Shown: in pieces, positions 41,856 to 52,069 of the stretch
How the letters are laid out: the number at the start of each line of letters is the position of its first letter
Numbering within the stretch: the first letter of the stretch is position 1
NCBI GenBank assembly: GCA_900102065.1
Contig: FMVK01000011.1
Span: forward strand, 48,837 to 112,836
DNA: 64,000 nt
Origin: Lachnospiraceae bacterium XPB1003
Lineage (GTDB): Bacteria > Bacillota > Clostridia > Lachnospirales > Lachnospiraceae
Reading direction: 5' to 3'
Notes under the pieces: generated by a model
What the model saw: the letters and a program-made list of their open reading frames with translations, nothing else
Told to the model about the DNA's origin: nothing
The model's database searches: none
Made by a program: the position numbers and the translations under genes

Positions 41856-44800
41856 GATCAGTAGCTGATAAATTGGATTTGATCGAACATAATGTGATGA
41901 AGGGCCTTAAAGATTTTCAGCAGGCAACAGTATGTCGTGTGGCTGAACTTTTTGAAAATGGACAGATGAGGGTACTTGTGTCTGATGAGGTTGGATTAGG
42001 AAAGACTTTGATAGCCAGGGGGGTAATTGCTAAACTGGCTCAGATTCGCAAAAAAAAAGGAGACGATCTTGTAAAGGTTGTATATATTTGTTCAAATGCG
42101 GCGATTGCCGATCAAAATCTTAATAAGCTTATGATAAGCAGGCAGATCAGGAAGGAAAATGCCAGTTATTCTCGACTTTCAATGCAACATATAAATATTT
42201 TCGAGCAGGAAAATGATCAGGAAGTGCTGAAAAGATATATTCAGCTTATTCCCTTGACTCCAGATACATCTCTGAAGATTTCTAAAAGTCAGGGAACTGT
42301 TAACGAACGTGCTTTAATGTATGCTGTTCTTCGGGAAATTCCGGAATTTATGATGTATGATAAATCCCTTAATAAACTATTTGAATATGGTGCTGCTGTT
42401 GCGTGGAATAATAAGGCAAAGGACTATTATCTTGATAAAGTAAATCTCGTTAACAGTAAAACGGAAGGTAAATACATCGAAGATATGATTTCAGAACTTA
42501 AGAAGGAATTGAAATCGACTCGTTTAGAAGGTGTTAGCTGTTATGATGCTTTGATAAATTCCTGCGAAGCTATTCGGATAAATGGGGCAAGGCATACTGA
42601 TTTTAGTCAGCTAATAAAGAAGCTTCGTTTTGTGTTCGCCAAGATTAGCCTGAATAAGCTTGATCCGGACCTTATAATAATGGATGAATTTCAACGGTTC
42701 CGATATCTTTTGAATGCAGATAAGGATTCTGATACCGGTATGCTTACAGCACGCTTCTTCAAGTCAAAAGATGTAAGAATGCTTCTTTTGTCTGCAACGC
42801 CATATAAGATGTACTCAACACTTGAAGAAATAGATGAATCAAATGTGGGTGATCATTTTGAAGAGTTTTTGAAAGTTATGCAATTTCTTAATGAGGCAAA
42901 CCCTAATGCTTATGAACAGTTCCGAACTGTTTGGGATGATTATTCAATTAAACTTAAGGAAATGAGCCGAGGAAGGGATACAGTGCTCTCTATACAAAAA
43001 GATGCTGCTGATGAAATGTATAAGTCCGTTTGCAGGACAGAAAGAATATCAGAACATGAAATGGCTGATATGATTGATGATTCAGAAGTGAAGAATGGTA
43101 TAGCGATATCTGATGGGGATATTAAATCTTATATTGAATTAGAAAAACTTCTTAAGCGTATTGGACTTTCAGATAATATTCCTATCGATTATGTGAAATC
43201 CTGTCCTTATCTTCTTTCTTTTATGAATAACTATCAGTTGAAAAGAAATCTGGAACGGTATTTCAAAAAACACCCTGATGAAATAGTAAAAGCAAAAGGT
43301 GAACATTTATGGCTGAATAAAAATCAGATAGATGGATATATCAAAATACCATGTAATAATGCCAGACTTGAACATGTTATGCAGAAAGTGATGAGTGATA
43401 GTGCAGAACTTTTGCTTTGGATACCACCAAGCAAAGGATATTATGAAGCACAAGGAGTATTTAAAAATGCTAAACATTTTTCAAAGACACTGATTTTTTC
43501 GAGCTGGGAAATGGTGCCGCGTATGATTGCGAGTATGATTTCATACGAAGCTGAAAGGAGAACTATTGGTAAGCTTCAACGTGGAAGTGCAAAAAGAAAG
43601 GCTCAATACTTTGGCAAAAACCGGTATCCGGCGCCCAGACTGAATTTTAACGTGAGTGATAGAGAGGCAAAATCTCTACAATTATTCAGCTTTATATATC
43701 CATCAGAATTCCTTACTGACTGTTATGATCCGATTGATTGTATGAATCGAGGATTAAGTCTGAAGAGTATAGAGAAGGAAGTAAGTAGAAAAATAGAGAA
43801 AAGGATGAAAGACAAACTATCAGGTATAAAGGTGTCGGAAAAAGGACGAGGGGACAGCCGATGGTATGGGTTAATGCCGCTTATTCTTGATTCGGAAGAC
43901 TATGCTAAAGAATGGCTGATTAAGGTTGAGTGTGGTGGATTGGACTCGACGATTTCTGAAAATGAAATCCATACAGTTTTTCATAAAAACATAGAAGCGT
44001 TGGCGGATTGTTTTTATGATTATTCAGATGAGAAAATGATTACTCTGGGAAAAATGCCAGATGATCTGGTTTCGGTTCTTACCAATATTGCGATAGCTGC
44101 CCCGGCTGTCTGTGTTAATAGGGTATATAAGAAATATGAGAAATCAAATATAAAATATGATAATTACTTACCCAGCTTGATTGCAAAATTATTTCTAGAC
44201 CGTATGAACACTGTTGAATCAACGGCTGTTATTGAACTTGCGTGTGGTAAAAAAACTGATGATACACACTGGCAGAATGTCCTGACTTACTGTAAACAAG
44301 GGAATCTTCAAGCTGTTTTTGATGAATATGCTCATATGCTGGTAAGCGGCATTGATGATGACGAAAATTTGATAGATAACTTACATCATTCACTGTATGT
44401 TTCTCTGGATATTCGCACGACCGTTTACAATATTGATACATTTAATGCATTCAGATCAAGAATGAATGATGTACATGAAAGAGGCTATGCAGGAATGAGA
44501 ACTCACTTTGCGGTTGCATTTACAAGAGGAGATAACAAAGAAGCAGATACTAACAGAAAAACAATTGTTCGAAACGCTTTTAACTCTCCATTGAGACCGT
44601 TTGTTCTTGCATCTACGTCTATAGGACAGGAGGGGCTGGATTTTCATAACTACTGCAGAAGGATAGTTCACTGGAATCTCCCGTCAAACCCTATCGATCT
44701 GGAGCAGCGAGAAGGACGGATAAATCGCTTTGAGTGTCTTGCCATAAGACAGAATGTGGCTGACAGATATGGAAAAGATACTTTCAAAAAGGATATATGG

Positions 44801-45115
44801 GTCGAAATGTTTAAAAAAGCCTCCAAAAATGAAAAGCGGGATGGTTGTTCTGACCTTATACCTTTTTGGGGAGTGAATAAAAATGATATCTCGGATGAAA
44901 TGGTTAAGATTGAACGTATTGTACCAATGTATCCGTTCAGCAAAGATGAACAGGTATATCGGAGGTTGATAAAAATATTGTCACTATATCGCCTTACTTT
45001 AGGGCAGGCAAGGCAGGAAGAACTTCTTGAGTATATTTTCCAAAATTTTAAAGATACCGAAGAGCTTAAGAACATGATTATCAACATTAGTCCATTTTAT
45101 AGAGAGAGAAAGTGA
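41852..45115 (+). CDS. SNF2-like helicase of the DUF6361/PLD operon
   Basis: A 1,087-residue helicase. Walker A is SDEVGLGKTLIARG (Lys51), box II DEFQ (278-281), LLLSATPYKMYST is motif III, and ASTSIGQEGLDFHNYCRRIV with the final LEQREGRINR gives motifs V and VI. A ~500-residue insertion lies between the two RecA lobes. It overlaps the PLD gene (ATGA). The DUF6361-PLD-helicase trio is, as I recall, the gene content of the defence system called Azaca (zacA-zacB-zacC); I could not check this. Confidence 0.85.
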   Translation: MRSVADKLDLIEHNVMKGLKDFQQATVCRVAELFENGQMRVLVSDEVGLGKTLIARGVIAKLAQIRKKKGDDLVKVVYICSNAAIADQNLNKLMISRQIRKENASYSRLSMQHINIFEQENDQEVLKRYIQLIPLTPDTSLKISKSQGTVNERALMYAVLREIPEFMMYDKSLNKLFEYGAAVAWNNKAKDYYLDKVNLVNSKTEGKYIEDMISELKKELKSTRLEGVSCYDALINSCEAIRINGARHTDFSQLIKKLRFVFAKISLNKLDPDLIIMDEFQRFRYLLNADKDSDTGMLTARFFKSKDVRMLLLSATPYKMYSTLEEIDESNVGDHFEEFLKVMQFLNEANPNAYEQFRTVWDDYSIKLKEMSRGRDTVLSIQKDAADEMYKSVCRTERISEHEMADMIDDSEVKNGIAISDGDIKSYIELEKLLKRIGLSDNIPIDYVKSCPYLLSFMNNYQLKRNLERYFKKHPDEIVKAKGEHLWLNKNQIDGYIKIPCNNARLEHVMQKVMSDSAELLLWIPPSKGYYEAQGVFKNAKHFSKTLIFSSWEMVPRMIASMISYEAERRTIGKLQRGSAKRKAQYFGKNRYPAPRLNFNVSDREAKSLQLFSFIYPSEFLTDCYDPIDCMNRGLSLKSIEKEVSRKIEKRMKDKLSGIKVSEKGRGDSRWYGLMPLILDSEDYAKEWLIKVECGGLDSTISENEIHTVFHKNIEALADCFYDYSDEKMITLGKMPDDLVSVLTNIAIAAPAVCVNRVYKKYEKSNIKYDNYLPSLIAKLFLDRMNTVESTAVIELACGKKTDDTHWQNVLTYCKQGNLQAVFDEYAHMLVSGIDDDENLIDNLHHSLYVSLDIRTTVYNIDTFNAFRSRMNDVHERGYAGMRTHFAVAFTRGDNKEADTNRKTIVRNAFNSPLRPFVLASTSIGQEGLDFHNYCRRIVHWNLPSNPIDLEQREGRINRFECLAIRQNVADRYGKDTFKKDIWVEMFKKASKNEKRDGCSDLIPFWGVNKNDISDEMVKIERIVPMYPFSKDEQVYRRLIKILSLYRLTLGQARQEELLEYIFQNFKDTEELKNMIINISPFYRERK

Positions 45116-45142
45116 TAAGGACGATGTGAAATCTTAGATGTT

Positions 45143-46630
45143 TCAATTATAAATAATGTTAAAGTAGATATTCCCGCTTTGTTTAGTAACAAAAATATGA
45201 CTGTATCCTTTTTCTACTAAGGTGTATATGTGATCCATCCCAGGGAAGTGTGTCGTTTGGTCACTATCGTCGGCACTTACTATAGCGATGCCATTGTCGG
45301 TATCAATTAATTCACCATTTTGAGGTATTGCTCTATTTGTTCCGTGATGGGGCACCCATAGAATATTGTGCTCTTTATCCTTTAGGGTATCCGGCCAATT
45401 ATCGTAAACGCAGTCACCGCACATAAGAAGATCGATATCGGAGTTTGAAATATTATTTAAGAATGTTTTTGTGACTGCTGTGTGCTTTATTCCCTGTTCA
45501 ACATAGTATTCTCCTGTTCCGAAGATATTGACCATTAATCCTATATTATTTTGATAAGTAGCTGTTCCGGATGTATGTGCTTTTCCTTGCCATATCTGAA
45601 AATTGTCATATGGAACATGGAATTTTATATTGGTCCCCGGATCATTAAATAAAAACGTATTACAGTTTTGTGAAATGTAGCATGCTAGTCGGAGGGCGCT
45701 GGCTGTGATCTTAGCAACGGGAAGTATATTGATATCGGGAGCAATCCATAGTCTGTTTTTACTGTATAAAGATTGAGGATTGTAATCTCCTATGGCTAAA
45801 ATATGATCGATATCCCAATGAGATAGGATAACCGCATCGAAACGGGATTTTTTGAACGATTTAATATTTTTATCAACTTCTTGGCGAAGTAAAACTTCGG
45901 ATAAATGAGATCGCCCTAAATCATAAAGAAATGTGTATGCGTTTCCTATAGCATCTACAAGTATGATTTTAGAATTGTTTCCTAATCCAACGGAATAGAC
46001 CATTCCCTGTACACTTTTAATTTTGTTTGAAAGGAAAGCTTCTATGGAAGACAGGGAACTATAATGATTAACTGTATTATTGGTGATTTTATAAAGGTTA
46101 TTCTTCGTATAGAGATTATCCAATAATTTACAAGTAGGATCTGTTGTTGAACCTGTGTTGAAAACTAAAGTTTTATTATTTGCAATTAAAGGACTGGCAC
46201 TGAATAATTCTGTACCATTTATCACGTCTTTTCCTGATTTCGAATCGGAATAGTTATGGATCTGTACGTTTATCCATCTTTCCTGATAAATTGAGAGATG
46301 ATTTTTTTGCTCATTATCTATCTCTGCTATAAATTCGTAAATATAAGGACGATAATTTTCAAAATATCCATCGCTTCCAGATTCAAAAACTGGAGATGGT
46401 TCTATACTAATAAATCGTGAGAAGAATTGGAAATCTGCCTTATACATGTTGAGGGTAACCAAAGAGATCGTTACTTTGAAATGATCTTCGGTGGTTGGAA
46501 CAAACTGTGCTATTTTTCCGTAGCAGTCTATTACATCATCATTTAAACCTTTAGTGATGTAGTTCTTAAAATAATTAAAGTGATAGGGTGATGAAGGAAG
46601 CGGTCTGTAATAGCTATGAACTCGGTCCAT
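45143..46630 (-). CDS. Metallo-beta-lactamase-fold hydrolase
   Basis: A 495-residue protein. The zinc motif is SHWDIDH (His271, Asp275, His276, with Trp-Asp in place of the second His), followed by LMCGDC and WVPHHGT, the later metal ligands. The family includes nucleases, ComEC-type and phosphodiesterase enzymes. An N-terminal ~200-residue region is unrecognised. AGGAG lies 7 nt before ATG 46630. It is convergent with the helicase operon, only 27 bp apart, with no clear terminator between them. It may be an accessory of the adjacent defence genes or unrelated. Confidence 0.8.
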   Translation of the reverse strand: MDRVHSYYRPLPSSPYHFNYFKNYITKGLNDDVIDCYGKIAQFVPTTEDHFKVTISLVTLNMYKADFQFFSRFISIEPSPVFESGSDGYFENYRPYIYEFIAEIDNEQKNHLSIYQERWINVQIHNYSDSKSGKDVINGTELFSASPLIANNKTLVFNTGSTTDPTCKLLDNLYTKNNLYKITNNTVNHYSSLSSIEAFLSNKIKSVQGMVYSVGLGNNSKIILVDAIGNAYTFLYDLGRSHLSEVLLRQEVDKNIKSFKKSRFDAVILSHWDIDHILAIGDYNPQSLYSKNRLWIAPDINILPVAKITASALRLACYISQNCNTFLFNDPGTNIKFHVPYDNFQIWQGKAHTSGTATYQNNIGLMVNIFGTGEYYVEQGIKHTAVTKTFLNNISNSDIDLLMCGDCVYDNWPDTLKDKEHNILWVPHHGTNRAIPQNGELIDTDNGIAIVSADDSDQTTHFPGMDHIYTLVEKGYSHIFVTKQSGNIYFNIIYN

Positions 46631-47035
46631 TTTTTCTCCTGCTTAGATGTGTTTTGTATCAATGAATGTACTTGTTATTATAATAATTACAGATTCACAT
46701 GTATAGCTGATCATAAGGGGATGCGAATACTATTTCAAATGGGCAGCTCAAAAACGAGCTGTCATTTTTATTGTACATTAATTAATTTATTCTGATACCG
46801 GAAGCGCAGATAAGTGGAACGGAAGGGGGAGAATAAAATGTATACAAAAAAGTAACAGGCGACCGAAAAAAAGGTTGTGCAATGTGCACAATAGGATGTT
46901 GGCAATGCAATTCCTAAGGTATAAAATGTAATAGGTATCTTTACTTATTCAGCTAATTTAAATTATTTTTTTGAAAAGTAATCATTTAAAACAATTGTTA
47001 TTATAAAAAGCTATCATCTTGAAAGGAGAGAGCTT
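46631..47035. other. Intergenic region with hairpin and palindrome
   Basis: No gene seen in these 405 bp. CAGCTC-AAAAAC-GAGCTG (46744-46761) followed by TCATTTTTATT looks like a terminator without an obvious plus-strand gene in front. TTGTGCA-ATG-TGCACAA (46875-46891) is a perfect 7-bp palindrome, an operator candidate for the lipoprotein gene. AT-rich sequence follows. Confidence 0.5.
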
Positions 47036-48061
47036 ATGAGAAAGAAATTGTCTGTAGTAGCAATTATTTTTTTATTTCTTCTGACTGCTTGCGGTAAAGG
47101 ATCAAAGCCAGATGCTGTGGTTAGGAAATTTTGTAATTCAATGAAAGAATTTGATATTGAAACTATGCAATCTTGTGTGGCTTCTGATGGAGATGATATT
47201 GAAGATACAACTGACTCGGGTGATGACTATCAGATTCTACGCGATTATATTGAAGATCAAGCGAAAAATATAAAATATTCTATCGAAGAAACTGAGGTCG
47301 ATGGTGATACAGGTACAGTAGAAGTAACGTTTGAATATACGGATGCGGCACCACTGATCATAGAGTCATATAGAGATTTGATATCACAGTCATTAAGATT
47401 ATTTTTATCCGGGGCTAGTGATGAAGAAGTTGAAGAAGTCTTCAACGATATTTTTGAAGAAAAAATAGATTCAGTGACATGTGAGACGGCTGAAGTGACA
47501 GTAACATTTCAATGCGTAAAAGAAGATGGAGAGTGGCTTATAGAAGAAGTACCGGAAGATGTTAATAGTGTTTTTCTTTGTAATATGGACAAAGCGTATA
47601 AAAAGATAAAAGAAGCTCTTTCTGATTCAGATGATGAGGCGGCTGACGAGGATGTAATATGGCATGATGTTCCTATTGGCGAAACAATAGAATTAGCTAC
47701 AATAAATATTACAGTTGATGGATGCGAGGAGACGGATCATTTGGCGGATGATTATAGCGAAGTTGATGCATCGGATGGTACTAAATTTATTGTGTTTACA
47801 GTTACTATTGAAAATACGACAAAGAAAAGCCTGGATTTTGACGCAGAAGACATTACTTTAGTAGATGATAAAGATCGAGAGTATGAAGTTTATGAAGATG
47901 CATCTCTCTATGTTGATGAAGCTTTTGACTATACAGAATTAGCACCTAATATTCCTGTAAAAGGGTATTTTATTTACAACGTTCCTAATGACTCCGAAGA
48001 TTACTATTTCTATACGTTCAAGTCAGGAACAGATGACGGCTACAAGTTCTATGGCGAATAG
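47036..48061 (+). CDS. Lipoprotein with DUF4352-like C-terminal domain
   Basis: A 341-residue secreted lipoprotein. The signal peptide ends in LLTACGKG, so Cys19 is the lipid anchor. Residues about 25-185 look like an NTF2/DUF5105-like domain (VVRKFCNSMKEFDIETMQSC). Residues about 215-341 match the immunoglobulin-like DUF4352 (FIVFTVTIENTTKKSLDFDA, then ITLVDDKDREYEV). These proteins sit on the outer face of the membrane; the ligand is unknown. AAAGGAGAGAGCTT precedes ATG 47036. Confidence 0.85.
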   Translation: MRKKLSVVAIIFLFLLTACGKGSKPDAVVRKFCNSMKEFDIETMQSCVASDGDDIEDTTDSGDDYQILRDYIEDQAKNIKYSIEETEVDGDTGTVEVTFEYTDAAPLIIESYRDLISQSLRLFLSGASDEEVEEVFNDIFEEKIDSVTCETAEVTVTFQCVKEDGEWLIEEVPEDVNSVFLCNMDKAYKKIKEALSDSDDEAADEDVIWHDVPIGETIELATINITVDGCEETDHLADDYSEVDASDGTKFIVFTVTIENTTKKSLDFDAEDITLVDDKDREYEVYEDASLYVDEAFDYTELAPNIPVKGYFIYNVPNDSEDYYFYTFKSGTDDGYKFYGE

Positions 48062-48070
48062 TCTTTGGGG

Positions 48071-50500
48071 ATGTGTCAGAGTTTCTCTTATAATAACGTA
48101 TTCGATCACCTAATTCATTTTGATGCCGAGGATAAAGCGATGGAGAAATCAGATATAAATGTAAGTATTATTCGTGAAGAAGAACTGGCTAGTACAGATA
48201 TTGAAGGAAGCATATTTGAATTAAATAAGCAGATAGATATGCTTTCTAGCCATGCAGATCAGTGGGACTATTTTGTGGCTGTTTCATCGGGAATTATCTG
48301 TGGAATGTTGGATATCTTCTGGGTTGGTGAGTTTAATCTGGCTCGTGGAAGGCAATATGCCCAGAAGGAAGTTGAGGGCTTTGTTAAAAAGTCGGCAAAT
48401 TTATTGGGCTATAAAGATAATGATTTAAAGGGCGCTGTTAAGTTCCTTGAAGATAGGTTTCCTATTCCTGCAGATGGGAATACGCCTCAATTTGGCGGTG
48501 GCCTGCAGCACCATTTGAGAGATTTTGCTCATCACCCCACACCTGTGGGGTTGATCTTTTCGCTTTTGACGCAGTTTACAGGTATGTCATATGGCACGGA
48601 TGAGACGGGAGTGTTTATCGTTGTTCCTGTTCCTGATAGAAGTAAAGTTTTTATTGGGGATAGCATCCCAGATAAGATATTTAGAGGAACCGTAATTTGG
48701 TTATTCCATCTGATAAGTGATATTGCCGGTTCAAGTGCTACAGCTGCACTTAGTGGAGGGACGGGGATACCCGGACCGATACTGTCTATGATTAAAGAGT
48801 TTTCTGCCCTTCCGTTCATGAAGAATGTATGTGTGGATGAGAAGTCACTTTCTGTTTTCCTGTCAAAGTTATTTAATGGTACTTTACTTGCTCAGCATGA
48901 TTCTGAAGGGAAGATAATAAAAGGTACGGAACTTAAACTTGATTTCCGTGGAGAGCTTGGTGCTCTTGTAGAACTTGGAAGACAGGCACTTCCGGTAATC
49001 GCTAATGAGTGTATCGTAAGGACGTTCTTTTTTGTCAGAAGATTCGCCGGAAAACTTAAAGATAATAAAATTAAATCCATTAATGATTTTCGAAGCATTG
49101 ACTGGAGGGATACGATTCCGTTCAATAATCCGACCATATCAAGGATGGTTTTGGTTTCCTCAAGTGTATTTACTGCAATAGATCTTACAGAAGCAATTGC
49201 TACAGAGAGATATTTCGTATCTGTAAACTATGTCGGAGTCGGAAGATTTACACTGGCGCTTGGTAGTGAGATAGTAAATTGTCTTAAGGTTCAGGATGTA
49301 AAAGCTGTTAGAAAAATGTATGAAACAATTCAAAGAAATACATTTACAGATACTGATAACAAAATATATGGGAGGTTAAATGAAACTATGAATCTTGATA
49401 AGTTTAGTTTAACTAAAGACCAGACAGAGCTTCTTTATAATATTGAACTTCAAAAAACACTTAATGATATTGAGAGTACTGATGCATGGGTAGATGCTGA
49501 AGGTATAAAAAAACTTAAAAGTGAATGGGTAGAGGAATGGAAGCATTACATGGAAATTGGATTTTCCGGTTTTATGAGTGATGCTAACGCCAAACTTCAT
49601 TGGTATAGTGCTGAAGAATTATCTAAGAGGATATACGATAATAAGCCTGAGGGGGTGTGGTATAGGCTTGTGCTTCTTGAAACGATGCTCTTTGAACCTT
49701 ATTATCCTCTTAGCTTTGAAAAGGATAAGAAAGGGAAAGATATTCCCAGCAAGAAATATAAAAGTATAACTAAAGAATATAAGAAAGCGATTGGCGATAA
49801 ATTTCTAGATGAAAAATATTTGTTCCGATATGTGCATGATGGATATGTGGCAAGATTGCGAAAAACATATGACAATGTTCAACGGGAACTCAGTGAAGTA
49901 CTGATGAATGTAATAAAGGGTATTTCAGTTACTGCAATACTATCAATAGCTTTTGTTTTGGTTGCAGGTATGTTTGCTCCGGCAATTGCTGTAGCACTTG
50001 TGGGCTCAAATTTTGCAGGATTAAGTGGAGCTGCCCTTACAAGCGCTTGCCTTGCATATCTTGGAGGAGGGGCGGTTGCTGCAGGTGGACTTGGAATGGC
50101 TGGGGGAACGATGGTAATTGTAGGCGGTAGTGCCATTCTGGGGGTAGGTGTTGGAGCAAGCGCAGGAGCAACTGTTAATGCATTAGGTATAGCAGGAAAA
50201 GAAGCGACAATCAAGGAGTCTGCAAAATTAATGGTCGCTCTTAGAGAGATATTTTTGAACGATGAGCATGATTTGGAATTTTCAAATAGTATCTATGAAC
50301 AATATGTAAAACAGATTTCAAAGATAGAAAAGGCATTAGTAGATTTAAAGTTACAGGAAAACGTGGCTAGCGAAGATGAGAAAGAAAAGTTAAAACGTGA
50401 GATTAAGAATTTGGAAGAGTCGGTACATGTTATGAAGATCGCAATGAAGAGTATGAATAAGTTTAATAGTTCCTTTAGTACAGGACTTGGTACAGTTTGA
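48071..50500 (+). CDS. Large protein with glycine-zipper hydrophobic segment
   Basis: A protein of about 809 residues, not recognised. The first ~600 residues are a helical, largely soluble region. At about residues 618-710 is a long Gly/Ala-rich hydrophobic stretch (ILSIAFVLVAGMFAPAIAVA, then AYLGGGAVAAGGLGMAGGTM and AILGVGVGASAGATVNALGI), resembling glycine-zipper membrane-inserting segments. A C-terminal coiled coil follows (about 755-800, IEKALVDLKLQENVASEDEK). Such a layout fits a membrane-acting effector; this is inference. Start is uncertain: TTG 48065, ATG 48071 or ATG 48140. It lies 10 nt after the lipoprotein gene, so probably one transcript. Confidence 0.7.
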   Translation: MCQSFSYNNVFDHLIHFDAEDKAMEKSDINVSIIREEELASTDIEGSIFELNKQIDMLSSHADQWDYFVAVSSGIICGMLDIFWVGEFNLARGRQYAQKEVEGFVKKSANLLGYKDNDLKGAVKFLEDRFPIPADGNTPQFGGGLQHHLRDFAHHPTPVGLIFSLLTQFTGMSYGTDETGVFIVVPVPDRSKVFIGDSIPDKIFRGTVIWLFHLISDIAGSSATAALSGGTGIPGPILSMIKEFSALPFMKNVCVDEKSLSVFLSKLFNGTLLAQHDSEGKIIKGTELKLDFRGELGALVELGRQALPVIANECIVRTFFFVRRFAGKLKDNKIKSINDFRSIDWRDTIPFNNPTISRMVLVSSSVFTAIDLTEAIATERYFVSVNYVGVGRFTLALGSEIVNCLKVQDVKAVRKMYETIQRNTFTDTDNKIYGRLNETMNLDKFSLTKDQTELLYNIELQKTLNDIESTDAWVDAEGIKKLKSEWVEEWKHYMEIGFSGFMSDANAKLHWYSAEELSKRIYDNKPEGVWYRLVLLETMLFEPYYPLSFEKDKKGKDIPSKKYKSITKEYKKAIGDKFLDEKYLFRYVHDGYVARLRKTYDNVQRELSEVLMNVIKGISVTAILSIAFVLVAGMFAPAIAVALVGSNFAGLSGAALTSACLAYLGGGAVAAGGLGMAGGTMVIVGGSAILGVGVGASAGATVNALGIAGKEATIKESAKLMVALREIFLNDEHDLEFSNSIYEQYVKQISKIEKALVDLKLQENVASEDEKEKLKREIKNLEESVHVMKIAMKSMNKFNSSFSTGLGTV

Positions 50501-50566
50501 TACTTGGAGGTCGGAGTCGAAGGCCTATAAAATAAATATAATTGAGGAAATGATATTCAGCAGGCA

Positions 50567-50704
50567 ATGAATCTTTATGAAGAAGAGATGCACAGACTAA
50601 GGATGGAGAATACGCAGTTGGCTATGTTGAGAGAACAACAGCGTCAATCATCAATCCAATCAGCGCAGCTTGCAACCCAGATAGGAATTCTTATGAGTCG
50701 ATGA
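50567..50704 (+). CDS. Short coiled-coil ORF or remnant
   Basis: A 45-codon frame MNLYEEEMHRLRMENTQLAM, then LREQQRQSSIQSAQLATQIG, with heptad-like helix pattern. No ribosome binding site is visible, so it may be the tail of a lost gene. Confidence 0.3.
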   Translation: MNLYEEEMHRLRMENTQLAMLREQQRQSSIQSAQLATQIGILMSR

Positions 50705-50803
50705 CCAAAGTGATAATAACTATGTAACATACTTTTGCTGTAGGAACAAATCTAATTTATTTCAATTTTAAAGCTAAAATAGCTATAGAGAGGAGCATAC
50801 CTT

Positions 50804-51469
50804 ATGATAAAAGAACTGATCAAATTTATGCTGGCGTTTGGAACATCTTTATGTGTATGCCTGTGCGGATGCGCGGACAAGGATTCCGGTCGCTCAGATA
50901 GAGACAGAGAAGAATCCGGGCGCGATGAAGATGACGAGGACGATGAGGATAAGGAGAAGGATAATAATAAGAGGAAGTTAGATAAGGACGAGACTTCTGA
51001 TGAGAAGGCTGATGACAAAGAGTCTGACGAGGATAAGGTTCGTGAGATGGATGAGGAAGACGGTGAATTTTCCGAAGGAAATGACGGTTCCGGCGATGGC
51101 TCGAATGAAAGTGAGATAGGAGATCATGGCACGGCATATGTTTACGAATGGTCCGGGAATGAATATCTCTATGATACCGGATGGGAGTTTTCCGCATGCG
51201 ACGGATTGATCCACGACGGCGATACGGAGATGGTGAGAACCCTTACGGTCTACAGGCAGGGCAATTCCTCGTCTATCGAATATATGCTGGAGTCTGCGGG
51301 CGAATGGGGCGAGTACTGGCACGTGAACGACGACTATCCGGCTGACTGTACTGAGTTTGACTATGTCGAGGGCGGAACGGTGACGATCACCGGGGACAGA
51401 GCTGTTTGGGAAGCAGACTACGGAGAGTTTAGAGAGATATACAATTTAACCGAGACATATGAGTATTAA
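50804..51469 (+). CDS. Acidic lipoprotein of unknown function
   Basis: A 221-residue lipoprotein: hydrophobic signal with lipobox LCGCAD (Cys at residue 23), then a ~75-residue linker made almost wholly of Asp, Glu, Lys, Arg and Ser, and a C-terminal domain (about 105-221) with YEWSGNEYLYDTGWEFSACD and AEWGEYW-like beta segments. The charged linker suggests a surface-exposed globular head. GAGAGGAG precedes ATG 50804. Not recognised. Confidence 0.75.
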   Translation: MIKELIKFMLAFGTSLCVCLCGCADKDSGRSDRDREESGRDEDDEDDEDKEKDNNKRKLDKDETSDEKADDKESDEDKVREMDEEDGEFSEGNDGSGDGSNESEIGDHGTAYVYEWSGNEYLYDTGWEFSACDGLIHDGDTEMVRTLTVYRQGNSSSIEYMLESAGEWGEYWHVNDDYPADCTEFDYVEGGTVTITGDRAVWEADYGEFREIYNLTETYEY

Positions 51470-51486
51470 GGGACGGAGGCGTATAG

Positions 51487-52014
51487 TTGACAACAGAAGA
51501 ATTCAAGAAGATAAATAGCGTATTGAGAAGTAATTATGATCAATATTTTTCCAAGGTTGGAAATCGTTCAGGGATTAAACAGTACGCTGGTGAAATAAGC
51601 TGGATACATGCTGATTTTGCGGATGGCTTAAAGATGAAAAAAGGCTTTGAAGATGTGGTTGGTATAAATATCATGCCATACAGAATTACGAGGACCATTG
51701 CAGAAGCTGCTGTACCTAGTGACCCGATCGCTCACCCGTTCAAAGATCAGAAAGATGGTTTCTGCGATCTGGATTTAAAAAGCGGGAATTTTCACGTTAA
51801 GAGAGCTTCGAATGATGTAAGTATACAAATAGTTTTAACTGTTAAAAACACAAAGGGATTGGGTCCCGGTTTTGATACCACAAAACGAGTCAAGGACTTG
51901 GGATTTATTCGCACGAGTTATTATTTTCCCTGGCGTGATTCTGCCAAAGACATAACAGACGAAAAAGGATTAAAAAGACAACTTGATAGTTTGTTAAAGA
52001 AGATAGTTGAATGA
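51487..52014 (+). CDS. Hypothetical protein
   Basis: A 175-residue soluble protein with no motif I recognise. It has FADGLKMKKGFEDVVGINIM in the middle and ends in a basic helix. It starts at TTG 51487 with GGAGG 7 nt upstream (51476-51480). It lies 17 nt after the acidic lipoprotein gene and is probably co-transcribed with it. Confidence 0.6.
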   Translation: MTTEEFKKINSVLRSNYDQYFSKVGNRSGIKQYAGEISWIHADFADGLKMKKGFEDVVGINIMPYRITRTIAEAAVPSDPIAHPFKDQKDGFCDLDLKSGNFHVKRASNDVSIQIVLTVKNTKGLGPGFDTTKRVKDLGFIRTSYYFPWRDSAKDITDEKGLKRQLDSLLKKIVE

Positions 52015-52069
52015 GCGTATTTTATTATCCCAACGGGGATCTGCGCATGGAATTATACAGGAGGAGATC

